Part shown: positions 1 to 5,720 of the stretch, one piece after another
Position numbering within the stretch: the first letter of the stretch is position 1
Layout: every line of letters starts with the position of its first letter
Assembly (NCBI GenBank): GCA_020832725.1
Contig: JAFIEC010000301.1
Location: 1-11,083, forward strand
DNA length: 11,083 nt
Reading direction: 5' to 3'
Source: Paracoccaceae bacterium
Lineage (GTDB): Bacteria; Pseudomonadota; Alphaproteobacteria; Rhodobacterales; Rhodobacteraceae
Notes under the pieces: model-generated
The model's input: only the letters and a program-made list of their open reading frames with translations
Told to the model about the DNA's origin: nothing
The model's database searches: none
Program-made: the position numbers and the translations under genes

Positions 1-75
1 GGTCAGGGTGGGTGACATGTCGCCCGCCAGGGCGGCCACCTCCTCGAAACGGCCCAGCCTCTCGTCGGCGCGCAT
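1..75 (-). CDS. Start of an unrecognised gene (partial, runs off the window)
   Basis: An ATG at 75-73 overlaps the last base of the TGA stop of the CoA-transferase gene (TGATG), so translation is probably coupled. The visible 25 residues begin MRADERLGRFEEVAALAGDM and are hydrophilic, with no signal peptide. The frame stays open to the window edge. It does not resemble the N-terminus of a CoA-transferase beta subunit, which usually follows the alpha subunit directly, so a different gene may sit between them. I do not recognise the family and too little is visible to assign a function. The stop-start overlap and codon use like the neighbours are the reasons for calling it. Confidence 0.5.
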   Translation of the reverse strand, partial: MRADERLGRFEEVAALAGDMSPTLT

Positions 76-770
76 CAGGCGGCGCGCACGGTGCGCTGCT
101 CGATGCGCTTTTCGTGCTGTCCCTGGATGATCCGGTGCACATAGATTCCGGGCAGATGGATCGTGTCGGGGTCCAGCGCGCCGGGCTCCACGATCTGTTC
201 CACCTCCAGCACGCAGACCTTGCCGCACATGGCCGCGGGCGGGTTGAAGTTGCGCGCGGTCTTGCGGAACACGGCATTGCCGGTGGTGTCGGCCTTCCAC
301 GCCTTCACGATCGAGAGATCGGCCACGATCCCGCGCTCAAGGATATAGGTCTCCCCGTCGAATTCCTTGTGCTCCTTGCCTTCGGCCACGATCGTGCCGA
401 CGCCCGTGCGGGTGTAGAATCCCGGTATGCCCGAGCCGCCCGCCCGCTTCCGTTCGGCCAACGTGCCTTGCGGGTTGAACTCCAGTTCCAGTTCATTCGC
501 CAGATACTGGCGCATGAATTCGGCGTTCTCTCCGACATAGGACGAGATCATCTTCCTGACCTGCCGGGTCTGGAGCAGAAGCCCGAGGCCGAAGTCGTCC
601 ACGCCCGCATTGTTGGAGGCAATGGTCAGGTCCTTTACGCCCGCATCGCGGATGGCCGCGATCAGCAGTTCGGGAATGCCGCAAAGGCCAAAGCCGCCTG
701 CGGCAATGGTCATCCCGTCGAACAGGAGCCCGTCAAGGGCGACCGAGGCGTCCCCATAGACCTTCTTCAT
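75..770 (-). CDS. scoA: 3-oxoacid CoA-transferase subunit A (succinyl-CoA:acetoacetate CoA-transferase type)
   Basis: The 231-residue product matches the alpha subunit of two-subunit 3-oxoacid CoA-transferases, which move CoA from succinyl-CoA (or acetyl-CoA) to acetoacetate in the cytoplasm during ketone body or polyhydroxybutyrate breakdown. Residues 18-33 (DGMTIAAGGFGLCGIP) fit the CoA-transferase family signature 1. Further typical stretches are SNNAG near residue 53 and GSGIPGFYT in the middle of the protein. Length is normal for the family. I chose the ATG at 770 because GGAGAG lies 6-7 bases upstream and MKKVYGDAS is a typical start. The frame stays open further upstream to 833, but that extension is arginine-rich and unlike the family. 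The catalytic glutamate is carried by the beta subunit, which is not in view. The exact acyl substrate (succinyl- versus acetyl-CoA) cannot be told from the sequence. Confidence 0.92.
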   Translation of the reverse strand: MKKVYGDASVALDGLLFDGMTIAAGGFGLCGIPELLIAAIRDAGVKDLTIASNNAGVDDFGLGLLLQTRQVRKMISSYVGENAEFMRQYLANELELEFNPQGTLAERKRAGGSGIPGFYTRTGVGTIVAEGKEHKEFDGETYILERGIVADLSIVKAWKADTTGNAVFRKTARNFNPPAAMCGKVCVLEVEQIVEPGALDPDTIHLPGIYVHRIIQGQHEKRIEQRTVRAA

Positions 771-843
771 GCGTCGCTCTCCATGATGCCGGCGATGAGC
801 CCTCGTTCTGGCGCGGGCGGCATGGCCTGTCAATGCGGGGGGC

Positions 844-1089
844 TCATCCCTCGCCCGTTGGTCGGCTGCGGCGGTACACGCCTTCCGGCAGGTCGAGTGC
901 TGCGGCGAGGTCGCGCAGCTGGCCGATGGACAGGGTGATCCGCTGGGGGGTGTCGGTTCTCGGGTCGTGCTGCTCCACCGTCACGCATTCGGCAAAGGCG
1001 GTGATCACCAGATCCTCCTGCAGCGGTCGGCCGCCCTCGTCCACAAGGGTGATGACGGTCGCGTCGAAGTCGTGCTCGATGGTGAACAT
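844..1089 (-). CDS. Small conserved-type hypothetical protein, 81 aa
   Basis: An 81-residue soluble, acidic protein starts MFTIEHDFDATVITLVDEGG. The ATG at 1089 is preceded by AGGAG with a 6-base spacer, a good ribosome binding site. The body reads like a small beta-rich domain (ITLVDEGG, LVITAFAECVTVEQ) followed by a helix (SIGQLRDLAAALDLPEGVYR). There is no signal peptide and no membrane segment. It has one cysteine. From memory, similar short proteins occur in Rhodobacterales genomes without assigned function, and I cannot name a family. It lies 73 bp upstream of scoA on the same strand, so co-transcription is possible, and it is divergent from the M48 protease gene with a 112-bp shared intergenic region. 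Confidence 0.75.
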   Translation of the reverse strand: MFTIEHDFDATVITLVDEGGRPLQEDLVITAFAECVTVEQHDPRTDTPQRITLSIGQLRDLAAALDLPEGVYRRSRPTGEG

Positions 1090-1201
1090 GCCCTGCTCCT
1101 GCGCTGCGCGGGATCATGCTTTCACCCCGGGCAGGGCTTGGCAATGCGCTTGGCGGGACACGGCCCATGGCCTAACTGCACCCTCGAAGGAGACCGATCT
1201 C

Positions 1202-1912
1202 ATGCGCATGGTGCTTTTGGCTCTGGCCCTGCTTCTTGCGGGCTGCGTGGCGCCTCTGCCCCCGTCCTCGACGGCGCCGCTGCCGGGCAGTGCGGCGGCA
1301 CGGCTGTCTGGCGATCTGGCCGAGCGGAACTTCGTCGCCGTCGTGGCCCGGATGGCCCCGGTGATGCGGACCACCTGCGAAGAGCGGCTGCCGCCCCAGC
1401 GCTGCGATTTCCAGATATTCGTGGACGAAAGGCCCGGCCTGCCGGTCAATGCCCTCCAGACGCTCGACCGGGCCGGAAACCCCGTCATCGTCTTTACCCG
1501 CTCGCTGATCGATGACGCCCGCAACCAGGACGAGCTGGCCTTCGTGCTTGGACACGAGGCAGCGCACCACATCGCAGGCCACATTCCGCGACAGCAGGCA
1601 GGCGCGATGGCAGGCGCCCTTGTGTTTGGCACGCTGGCACAGCTGTCGGGCGGGGCGACCGCGCAATCGGTGGATCAGGCGGCGCGGCTGGGAGCGATGC
1701 TGGGTGCGCGGGTCTATTCCAGGGAACATGAGCTCGAGGCCGATGCGCTGGGCGCCGTGATCGCCCACCGCGCGGGGTTCGATCCCGTCAACGGAACCCG
1801 CTTCTTCGAACGCATCCCGGATCCGGGCAATCAGTTCCTGGGCACCCATCCGCCCCATGCCGAGCGCATCGCGGTAGTGCGCCGCACGATGGATCAGCTG
1901 CGCGGTTCATAG
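1202..1912 (+). CDS. M48-family zinc metallopeptidase, predicted lipoprotein
   Basis: A 236-residue peptidase with an N-terminal lipoprotein signal: hydrophobic residues 3-14 end in lipobox LLAGC with Cys15 as the lipidation site, so it is probably anchored in the periplasm. The zinc site is HEAAH at 118-122 (His118, Glu119, His122). The third ligand is probably Glu177 in the ExEAD motif (177-181). A THPP motif at 215-218 is followed by HAERI, as in the C-terminal part of BepA/Oma1-like M48 proteases. The short single-domain form lacks the TPR domain of BepA. Two extra cysteines (59, 68) could form a disulfide. The ATG at 1202 is preceded by GAAGGAGA with about 9 bases spacing. A second ATG two codons on is also possible. 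It is likely a periplasmic quality-control protease, but the substrate is unknown. Its 3' end overlaps the convergent DCC gene by 19 bp. Confidence 0.9.
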   Translation: MRMVLLALALLLAGCVAPLPPSSTAPLPGSAAARLSGDLAERNFVAVVARMAPVMRTTCEERLPPQRCDFQIFVDERPGLPVNALQTLDRAGNPVIVFTRSLIDDARNQDELAFVLGHEAAHHIAGHIPRQQAGAMAGALVFGTLAQLSGGATAQSVDQAARLGAMLGARVYSREHELEADALGAVIAHRAGFDPVNGTRFFERIPDPGNQFLGTHPPHAERIAVVRRTMDQLRGS

Positions 1913-2301
1913 GCAAGCCGCGCCTGCCTGCGCCGGTGCGCCCGATAGAGCAGGGGGGCAGCCACATGCTCATAGCCCAGATGTGCCAGCCCGCGCAGGC
2001 CCGGCAGACCGACCAGCCAAGCAAGCCAGCGCCAGCGCGGCAGGGCGGCCCACATTGCGATGAAGGCGTCCACGCCCGAGCGCAGCTCCTGGCCCCTGAG
2101 GACATGCAGCCGGCGCGTGGCGCTCTCCTCGTCAAGGCCCCATGCTTCGAGTGTGTCTGGCCCGATCGCCTCGAAGTTCAGCGGGGCACCCGAGCGTCGG
2201 GCCAGATCGGCATAATGCGCGATCTCGGCCGAGCAGATGGGACAGGCCGCATTGTAGAGGACCCGCGTCTCGCGGTCGGGGTGTGTGTCTGCGTTTGTCA
2301 T
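1894..2301 (-). CDS. DCC-family (DUF393) thiol-disulfide oxidoreductase-like protein
   Basis: The 135-residue protein (from the ATG at 2301) opens with a short hydrophilic tail and then a beta strand running into a CxxC pair: RVLYNAACPICSAEI, with CPIC at 20-23. This is the layout of the DCC family, where the usual text before the first Cys is DG; here it reads NAA. Aromatic and positively charged residues dominate the C-terminal half (85-125), with a possible hydrophobic hairpin around 93-113. The family is predicted, mostly without experiment, to do thioredoxin-like dithiol chemistry. An ATG at 2364 in the same frame would add 21 residues but falls inside the FNR-like box, and the shorter form matches the usual family start. 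Neither start has a strong Shine-Dalgarno. The stop lies inside the end of the M48 gene. Confidence 0.82.
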   Translation of the reverse strand: MTNADTHPDRETRVLYNAACPICSAEIAHYADLARRSGAPLNFEAIGPDTLEAWGLDEESATRRLHVLRGQELRSGVDAFIAMWAALPRWRWLAWLVGLPGLRGLAHLGYEHVAAPLLYRAHRRRQARLAYEPRS

Positions 2302-2357
2302 GTGCGGCAGATAGTACCGCAGTGCAGGAGGGGAAGCCCCCGCGCCAATCGTTGCAG

Positions 2358-2371
2358 TTGACATGAATCAA
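2358..2371 (+). promoter_or_regulatory. FNR/FnrL-type box
   Basis: The 14 bases TTGACATGAATCAA are TTGAC-N4-ATCAA, matching 9 of 10 defined positions of the FNR/CRP-superfamily half-site pair TTGAT-N4-ATCAA. The centre is 2364.5. A start of transcription 41.5 bp downstream on the plus strand would be at about 2406, which places the -10 hexamer exactly on TAACCT at 2394-2399. The site lies between the divergent DCC gene (start 2301) and the DUF6455-type gene (start 2494). Which family member (FnrL, FnrP, NnrR or DNR type) would bind cannot be told. The match is seen in the sequence, but its regulatory role is inferred. Confidence 0.65.
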
Positions 2372-2393
2372 GGTCGGGCGCCGATCTGGCCCC

Positions 2394-2399
2394 TAACCT
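2394..2399 (+). promoter_or_regulatory. Candidate -10 hexamer of the FNR-class promoter
   Basis: TAACCT matches the sigma-70 -10 consensus at three of six positions, including the important first TA and last T. It occupies -12 to -7 relative to a start at about 2406, the register expected when an FNR box is centred at -41.5. Class II activator promoters commonly have poor -35 elements, and here the box replaces it. On its own the hexamer would be too weak to call; the spacing to the box is what supports it. Confidence 0.4.
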
Positions 2400-2409
2400 G
2401 TGAAAGTGT

Positions 2410-2477
2410 CGCACCTTTGGTGTGCCCAGTAACAGCTGCACCTTCGGTGCGTAGATGATTGCCGCACCTCCGGTGCG
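2410..2477 (+). repeat. Three tandem 13-nt palindromes (hairpins) in a predicted 5' leader
   Basis: Three near-identical inverted repeats lie at 2411-2423 (GCACCTTTGGTGT), 2438-2450 (GCACCTTCGGTGC) and 2464-2476 (GCACCTCCGGTGC). Their starts are 27 and 26 bases apart. Each would fold in RNA as a 5-bp stem with a 3-nt loop. The first has one G-U pair, and the first and third gain a sixth C-G pair. The 13-14-base spacers between them are not alike. The changes fall in the loop or keep pairing, except that the first copy uses a wobble, so the stem looks preserved. The last hairpin ends 6 bases before the GGGAGAG ribosome binding site of the downstream gene. Either an RNA-level control element, a repeated protein-binding operator or a short dispersed palindrome would fit. 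Confidence 0.7.
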
Positions 2478-2493
2478 AGACCGGGAGAGACCC

Positions 2494-2754
2494 ATGTTCA
2501 GCCTGTCCAAGATCGACCGCCACGCCGAGCTGATGAACCGCATGGCCGATACCGTTGGCGCCGACTTCTCCCGCGCCATCGTCTCGGGGGCCATGTCGGG
2601 CGAGCAATACCGTCAGGCCATCCTGTCCTGCACGAATTGCAGCCACCCCGAAGAATGTGCCTCGTGGCTGGAGGCAAATCCGGGCGGTGCCGAGCATACG
2701 CCCGGGTATTGCCGCAACGCCGGCCTGTTCGACCGTCTGGCCCGCAACGACTGA
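2494..2754 (+). CDS. DUF6455-type small four-cysteine protein, 86 aa
   Basis: The 86-residue protein starts MFSLSKIDRHAELMNRMAD and has four cysteines at 46, 49, 55 and 73 in the pattern CTNC-x5-C then YCRNAGLF. This resembles the small DUF6455 family of Rhodobacterales and relatives (CxxCxxPxxCxxWL followed by PxYCRN). The cysteine arrangement suggests metal, Fe-S or redox chemistry, but no function is established and I infer none beyond that. It is cytoplasmic, with no signal peptide. The ATG at 2494 is chosen because GGGAGAG at 2483-2489 is well placed and the conserved part begins just after it; an upstream in-frame ATG at 2455 would read through the third hairpin. It is probably monocistronic and possibly induced under low oxygen through the upstream FNR-type box. 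Confidence 0.85.
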   Translation: MFSLSKIDRHAELMNRMADTVGADFSRAIVSGAMSGEQYRQAILSCTNCSHPEECASWLEANPGGAEHTPGYCRNAGLFDRLARND

Positions 2755-2923
2755 AAGCAGGATCGCGCGACGCCATGGTGCGTGCTCTGGCCTGCTGCAT
2801 CGCGGCGGGCTAGACTGTGTCCATGAACGCGCGATGTCTCCCTGATCGGTCCGGTTCATCCCGGTGCTGCACTGCGCCCGCTTCGGGTAGGTTCTGTGCA
2901 CGGTTGCGCAACGGGGCGGCGCG

Positions 2924-3904
2924 ATGACCGGCCTGCCCGCCGCACCACCCCCGCAACTTCCCGTTCTGACCGTCACGCTCAATCCCGCGCTCGACATCGC
3001 GGCGAGGGGCGGGCCCATCGTTCCCGGGGTCAAGCTGCGCCTGGAGGATCCGGTTCGCCACCCCGGCGGTGGCGGGGTCAACGTGGCGCGCGGCGTGCTG
3101 CGTCTGGGGGGGCGCGTGCGCGCCTTTCTGGCCCTTGGTGGCGGGATCGGTCGGCAGGTTGCGGCGCTGCTGGAGCACGAGGGGGTGCCGCTCTATCCGT
3201 TCGAGGTGCCCGGCGAGACGCGGCAATCCCTCACCGTGCATACCGAGGACCCCGCCGAGGAGTTCCGCTTCGTTCTGCCTGGGCCCCACTGGCCCGACGG
3301 GCTCAGCGGCTTCGCCGTCGCCCGGATCGCAGGCCTTGCAGAAGCGGGGTGGGTCGTGCTCAGTGGCAGCCAGCCGCCGGGCACGCCCGACGATCTGCCT
3401 GCCCGCCTGGCTGCAAGGCTTGGGCCCCGGGTGGCCCTTGCGATCGATATTTCGGGCCCGCCGCTGGCGCGGCTTCTGAGGGGCGGAGAGGGGATCGGCC
3501 GCCGCCCGGCGCTGTTGCGCCTCGACGAGGTCGAGGCCGCCGAGCTTGCCGGTGCCATGCCCAGCGATCCGGCGGCGATGGCGGACCTTGGCCAGTCGTT
3601 GCTGACGCGGGGCGTTGCCGAGGCGGTGGTGGTCGCGATGGGGGCGGCCGGATCGGTGCTGGTGCGCCCGGGGCAGAGGCTGCATTGCCTGCCCCCGTCG
3701 GTCGAAGTGCGCAGCAAGGTCGGCGCGGGAGACAGCTTTGTCGCGGCCCTCGTGCTGACACTGGCGCGTGGCAAGGCCTGGGATGAGGCGCTGCTGATGG
3801 CCACCGCCGCTGCGGCCTCTGCGGTCACCTCTCCGGGCACCGAACTCTTCGTCGCCGACGACCTGCCTGCCCTTGTCGCCGCCTGCCGGATGGAAGTGGT
3901 CTGA
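2924..3904 (+). CDS. PfkB-family phosphofructokinase (Pfk-2/FruK-like sugar kinase)
   Basis: A 326-residue ribokinase-fold kinase. The N-terminal family signature PGGGGVNVAR is at 47-56, and the C-terminal signature with the catalytic base is KVGAGDSF at 265-272 (Asp270, anion hole GAGD). The stretches TLNPALD (18-24), RQSLTVHTEDPAEEFRFVLPGP (100-121) and VLSGSQPPG (145-153) resemble E. coli PfkB (Pfk-2) more than ribokinase. It should phosphorylate fructose 6-phosphate or fructose 1-phosphate with ATP in the cytoplasm; which one is not settled, since no PTS fructose genes are next to it. The NxxE motif of Pfk-2 (Asn187/Glu190 there) appears here as DEVE (201-204), an Asn-to-Asp change. The ATG at 2924 has only a weak purine-rich GGGGCGG upstream. 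It ends 6 bp before the convergent mipZ stop, leaving no room for separate terminators. Confidence 0.88.
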   Translation: MTGLPAAPPPQLPVLTVTLNPALDIAARGGPIVPGVKLRLEDPVRHPGGGGVNVARGVLRLGGRVRAFLALGGGIGRQVAALLEHEGVPLYPFEVPGETRQSLTVHTEDPAEEFRFVLPGPHWPDGLSGFAVARIAGLAEAGWVVLSGSQPPGTPDDLPARLAARLGPRVALAIDISGPPLARLLRGGEGIGRRPALLRLDEVEAAELAGAMPSDPAAMADLGQSLLTRGVAEAVVVAMGAAGSVLVRPGQRLHCLPPSVEVRSKVGAGDSFVAALVLTLARGKAWDEALLMATAAAASAVTSPGTELFVADDLPALVAACRMEVV

Positions 3905-3910
3905 GCGGTG

Positions 3911-4705
3911 TCACTCCGACGTCGGCAATGCCAGGGCGGCCATCAGTTCGCGCATCTCCTGCCGTGCGGCGATGTTGGACAGGTTCAATCCACCGGTGCC
4001 TGCGTCGGCCAGGTCGAGAATCGTCAGCCCCTGGGGAAACAGCTCGCGAAAGACCACGCGCTCGGTCAGTCCGGGGATGACGCGAAACCCGATGCGCCGC
4101 GACAGGTCGGTCAGCGCCGTGCCGACCTTGCGCTTGTTGTGCATGAACTGCACTCCAAGCCGGTTGCGCAGCACGACCCAGTCGATCGGCGGCAGGCCCT
4201 CGCGGGCGCGCAGCTGCCGGGCCCGCCAGACCATCTCGGAATAGACCGACGGCCCCCGCGCGGTGCCTGTCTCCGGGTCCAGCCGGGCGAGGAGGTCGAA
4301 GTCCACGAAACTGTCGTTGAGCGGCGTCACCAGCGTATCCGCCCGTTCGTGCGCCGCCTGCGAGAGGGGCGTGAAAGCGCCGGGGCAATCGATCACCACG
4401 AAATCCGCCATGCCTTCGAGCCCACGAAGCACCTCGGCGAGCACCTCGCGTGCCTCGTCCGCGGTTGCGGGTACCCCGCGTCCTCCGGGCGGAAAGGCCA
4501 CCGGCAACGGCGTGGCAACCATCGTCTCGGAGCTTGCGTTGCGGGCAGCCCGGTTCTCGAGATAGCGGCCCAGGCTGCGCTGACGCACGTCAAGGTCGAT
4601 CGCGGCAGTGCGATGTCCGTCCCGGCACAGGGCCGTTGCGACATGCATGCAGGTCGTGGACTTGCCGGAGCCGCCCTTTTCGTTACCGAAGACGATCACA
4701 TGCAT
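3911..4705 (-). CDS. mipZ: Division-plane positioning ATPase MipZ (ParA/MinD superfamily)
   Basis: The 264-residue protein begins MHVIVFGNEKGGSGKSTT, the typical MipZ start, with a deviant Walker A motif KGGSGKST at 10-17 (signature lysine Lys10, P-loop Lys15). The IDLDVRQ motif at 36-42 and the Walker B-like VVIDCPG at 103-109 follow, and the IDLD..Q..L.RYLENR text is characteristic of MipZ rather than plasmid ParA. In alphaproteobacteria MipZ forms a gradient from the ParB-bound origin and blocks FtsZ assembly near the poles. Length is close to Caulobacter MipZ. The ATG at 4705 was preferred over in-frame ATGs at 4738 and 4756 on family start and on the GGGGGA upstream of it. It lies beyond the terminator of the rplS-rpmE unit, so it needs its own promoter within about 40 bp or depends on read-through. 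Confidence 0.92.
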   Translation of the reverse strand: MHVIVFGNEKGGSGKSTTCMHVATALCRDGHRTAAIDLDVRQRSLGRYLENRAARNASSETMVATPLPVAFPPGGRGVPATADEAREVLAEVLRGLEGMADFVVIDCPGAFTPLSQAAHERADTLVTPLNDSFVDFDLLARLDPETGTARGPSVYSEMVWRARQLRAREGLPPIDWVVLRNRLGVQFMHNKRKVGTALTDLSRRIGFRVIPGLTERVVFRELFPQGLTILDLADAGTGGLNLSNIAARQEMRELMAALALPTSE

Positions 4706-4740
4706 ACCGCTTATCCCCCGAAACCCGTCCCCAACCATGA

Positions 4741-4766
4741 GAAAGGGCGCGCACATGGCGCGCCCG
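4741..4766 (-). terminator. Intrinsic terminator after rpmE
   Basis: On the minus strand the sequence GGGCGCGC-CATGT-GCGCGCCC forms a perfect 8-bp GC stem with a 5-nt loop (4765-4745) and is followed at once by TTTC. It begins 43 bases after the rpmE stop, the expected place for rho-independent termination of the ribosomal protein unit. The T-run is short, so termination may be partial and allow read-through into mipZ. Confidence 0.7.
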
Positions 4767-4808
4767 TCCTGCCTGCCATCGAAGGAGCGGGCGCGCCGCC
4801 CCGCCCGA

Positions 4809-5030
4809 TCAGAAGCCGAGGCCTTCGTACTTCTTCTTGAACTTCGACACGCGACCGCCGGTGTCCATCAGACGCGCGCCGCCACCTGTCCAGGCCGGGT
4901 GCACGCTGGGGTCAATGTCCAGCGTCAGCGTATCGCCCTCGGCCCCATAGGTGGAGCGGGTCTGGTAGGTCGTGCCGTCGACAAGGCGCACGGTGATCGT
5001 GTGGTATTCCGGGTGGATGCCCTTTTTCAT
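4809..5030 (-). CDS. rpmE: 50S ribosomal protein L31
   Basis: The 73-residue protein MKKGIHPEYHTITV... with HPAWTGG and RVSKFKKKYEGLGF at the C-terminus is bacterial ribosomal protein L31, which bridges the large and small subunits. It lacks the Cys residues of the zinc-binding (C+) L31 and is therefore the cysteine-free form, which is common in alphaproteobacteria; no zinc-dependent behaviour is expected from this copy. The ribosome binding site GAGGG overlaps the rplS stop codon (TGAGGGCGAG), 7 bases before the ATG at 5030, so translation of L31 is probably coupled to L19. The gene is followed by an intrinsic terminator. Confidence 0.96.
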   Translation of the reverse strand: MKKGIHPEYHTITVRLVDGTTYQTRSTYGAEGDTLTLDIDPSVHPAWTGGGARLMDTGGRVSKFKKKYEGLGF

Positions 5031-5040
5031 CGTCTCGCCC

Positions 5041-5424
5041 TCACGCCTGGCCCGCGCTCGGGGCGCGGTAGTTCATCTTTTCCGAGATCCGGGCCGACTT
5101 GCCGCGCCGCGACCGCAGGTAATACAGCTTGGACCGCCGCACCTTGCCCCGGCGAACCACCTCGATCTTGTCGATATTGGTGGAGTAGAGAGGGAAAACC
5201 CGCTCCACGCCTTCACCAAACGAGATCTTGCGCACGGTGAACGACGCGCCGATACCGGCACCGCCATTGCGCGAGATGCACACGCCCTCGTAGTTCTGGA
5301 CCCGGCTGCGCGTGCCCTCGGTCACCTTGTAGCCGACGCGCACGGTGTCGCCCGCCTTGAAGTCTGGAATGTCCTTGGCCAGAGCCGAAATCTGCTCTGC
5401 CTCGATCTGCTGGATGATGTTCAT
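5041..5424 (-). CDS. rplS: 50S ribosomal protein L19
   Basis: The 127-residue product begins MNIIQQIEAEQISALAKDIP and contains the conserved GDTVRVGYKVTEGTRSRVQNYEGV and FPLYSTNIDKIEVVRRGKVRRSKLYYLR segments of ribosomal protein L19, found at the 30S-50S interface. The ATG at 5424 is the family start; AGGA lies 8 bases upstream. The open frame extends upstream to 5520, but that part is unrelated to L19. The C-terminal tail after LRSRRGKSARISEK is short and basic. It sits 10 bp upstream of rpmE in one unit. Upstream is a 296-bp gap to trmD, unlike the tightly packed genes before it, so an internal promoter or leader control is likely. Confidence 0.97.
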   Translation of the reverse strand: MNIIQQIEAEQISALAKDIPDFKAGDTVRVGYKVTEGTRSRVQNYEGVCISRNGGAGIGASFTVRKISFGEGVERVFPLYSTNIDKIEVVRRGKVRRSKLYYLRSRRGKSARISEKMNYRAPSAGQA

Positions 5425-5720
5425 CGTCCTGATCCTGAATGCCCGCGGTTCGCCCCGCAGAGGTGATGCCGCCCGAGAGCTTGGGGCCCTGCAAGAGGCG
5501 GCGATGCGGCCCCTTCCCAAGATCGGCGCAACTGTTGCCGACGTGCCGTGCGGCCCATGAACAAAAGGCGCAGGGTTTGCGGAATCGACAAGACCCGCAC
5601 AGGCACGATGCGCGCATCAATCATGGACGTGAGCGGAAATCAAGAGGCCATGGTGACAGCGTCGGACGGGGCTGCCATCGACCCGCCTTCCCGCGATCTC
5701 GCCGCGCCGGCCGCCCCGCT
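5425..5720 (-). other. 296-bp gap between trmD and rplS: probable leader/promoter region, no gene
   Basis: The only open frame across this gap on the coding strand (5624-5421) gives an arginine-rich peptide unlike any family I know and overlaps the rplS start, so I reject it as a gene. On the minus strand there is a possible long-range stem, GGGGCC (around 5514-5509) with GGCCCC (around 5489-5484), about 65 bases before rplS. I could not find a clear sigma-70 promoter or a clean terminator. Given the length, this is where an rplS promoter or an autoregulatory leader would be, but the sequence alone does not show which. Confidence 0.4.

Noticed and set aside
1150..1178. Possible sigma-70 promoter TTGGCG-17-TAACTG before the M48 gene
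   Set aside because: The -10 matches at only two positions and the start would fall almost on the ribosome binding site; too weak to list.
833..1201. Upstream extension of the M48 frame by 123 residues
   Set aside because: It would run over the opposite-strand 81-aa gene and hide the lipoprotein signal. The ATG at 1202 has a good ribosome binding site.
2410..2477. The three palindromes as a small CRISPR array
   Set aside because: Units are only 13 nt, spacers are 13-14 nt, there are just three copies and no cas genes are near.
2755..2923. A gene or terminator between the DUF6455-type gene and pfkB
   Set aside because: Only tiny frames exist, and the GCAGG...CCTGC pair has no T-run after it. 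A TAGGTT at 2888-2893 could be a -10 but has no good -35.
5555..5600. Possible intrinsic terminator (GCGGGT...ACCCTGC then TTTTGTT) on the minus strand between trmD and rplS
   Set aside because: The stem is short with a bulge and a large loop, and two bases plus a C separate it from the T-run; not convincing.
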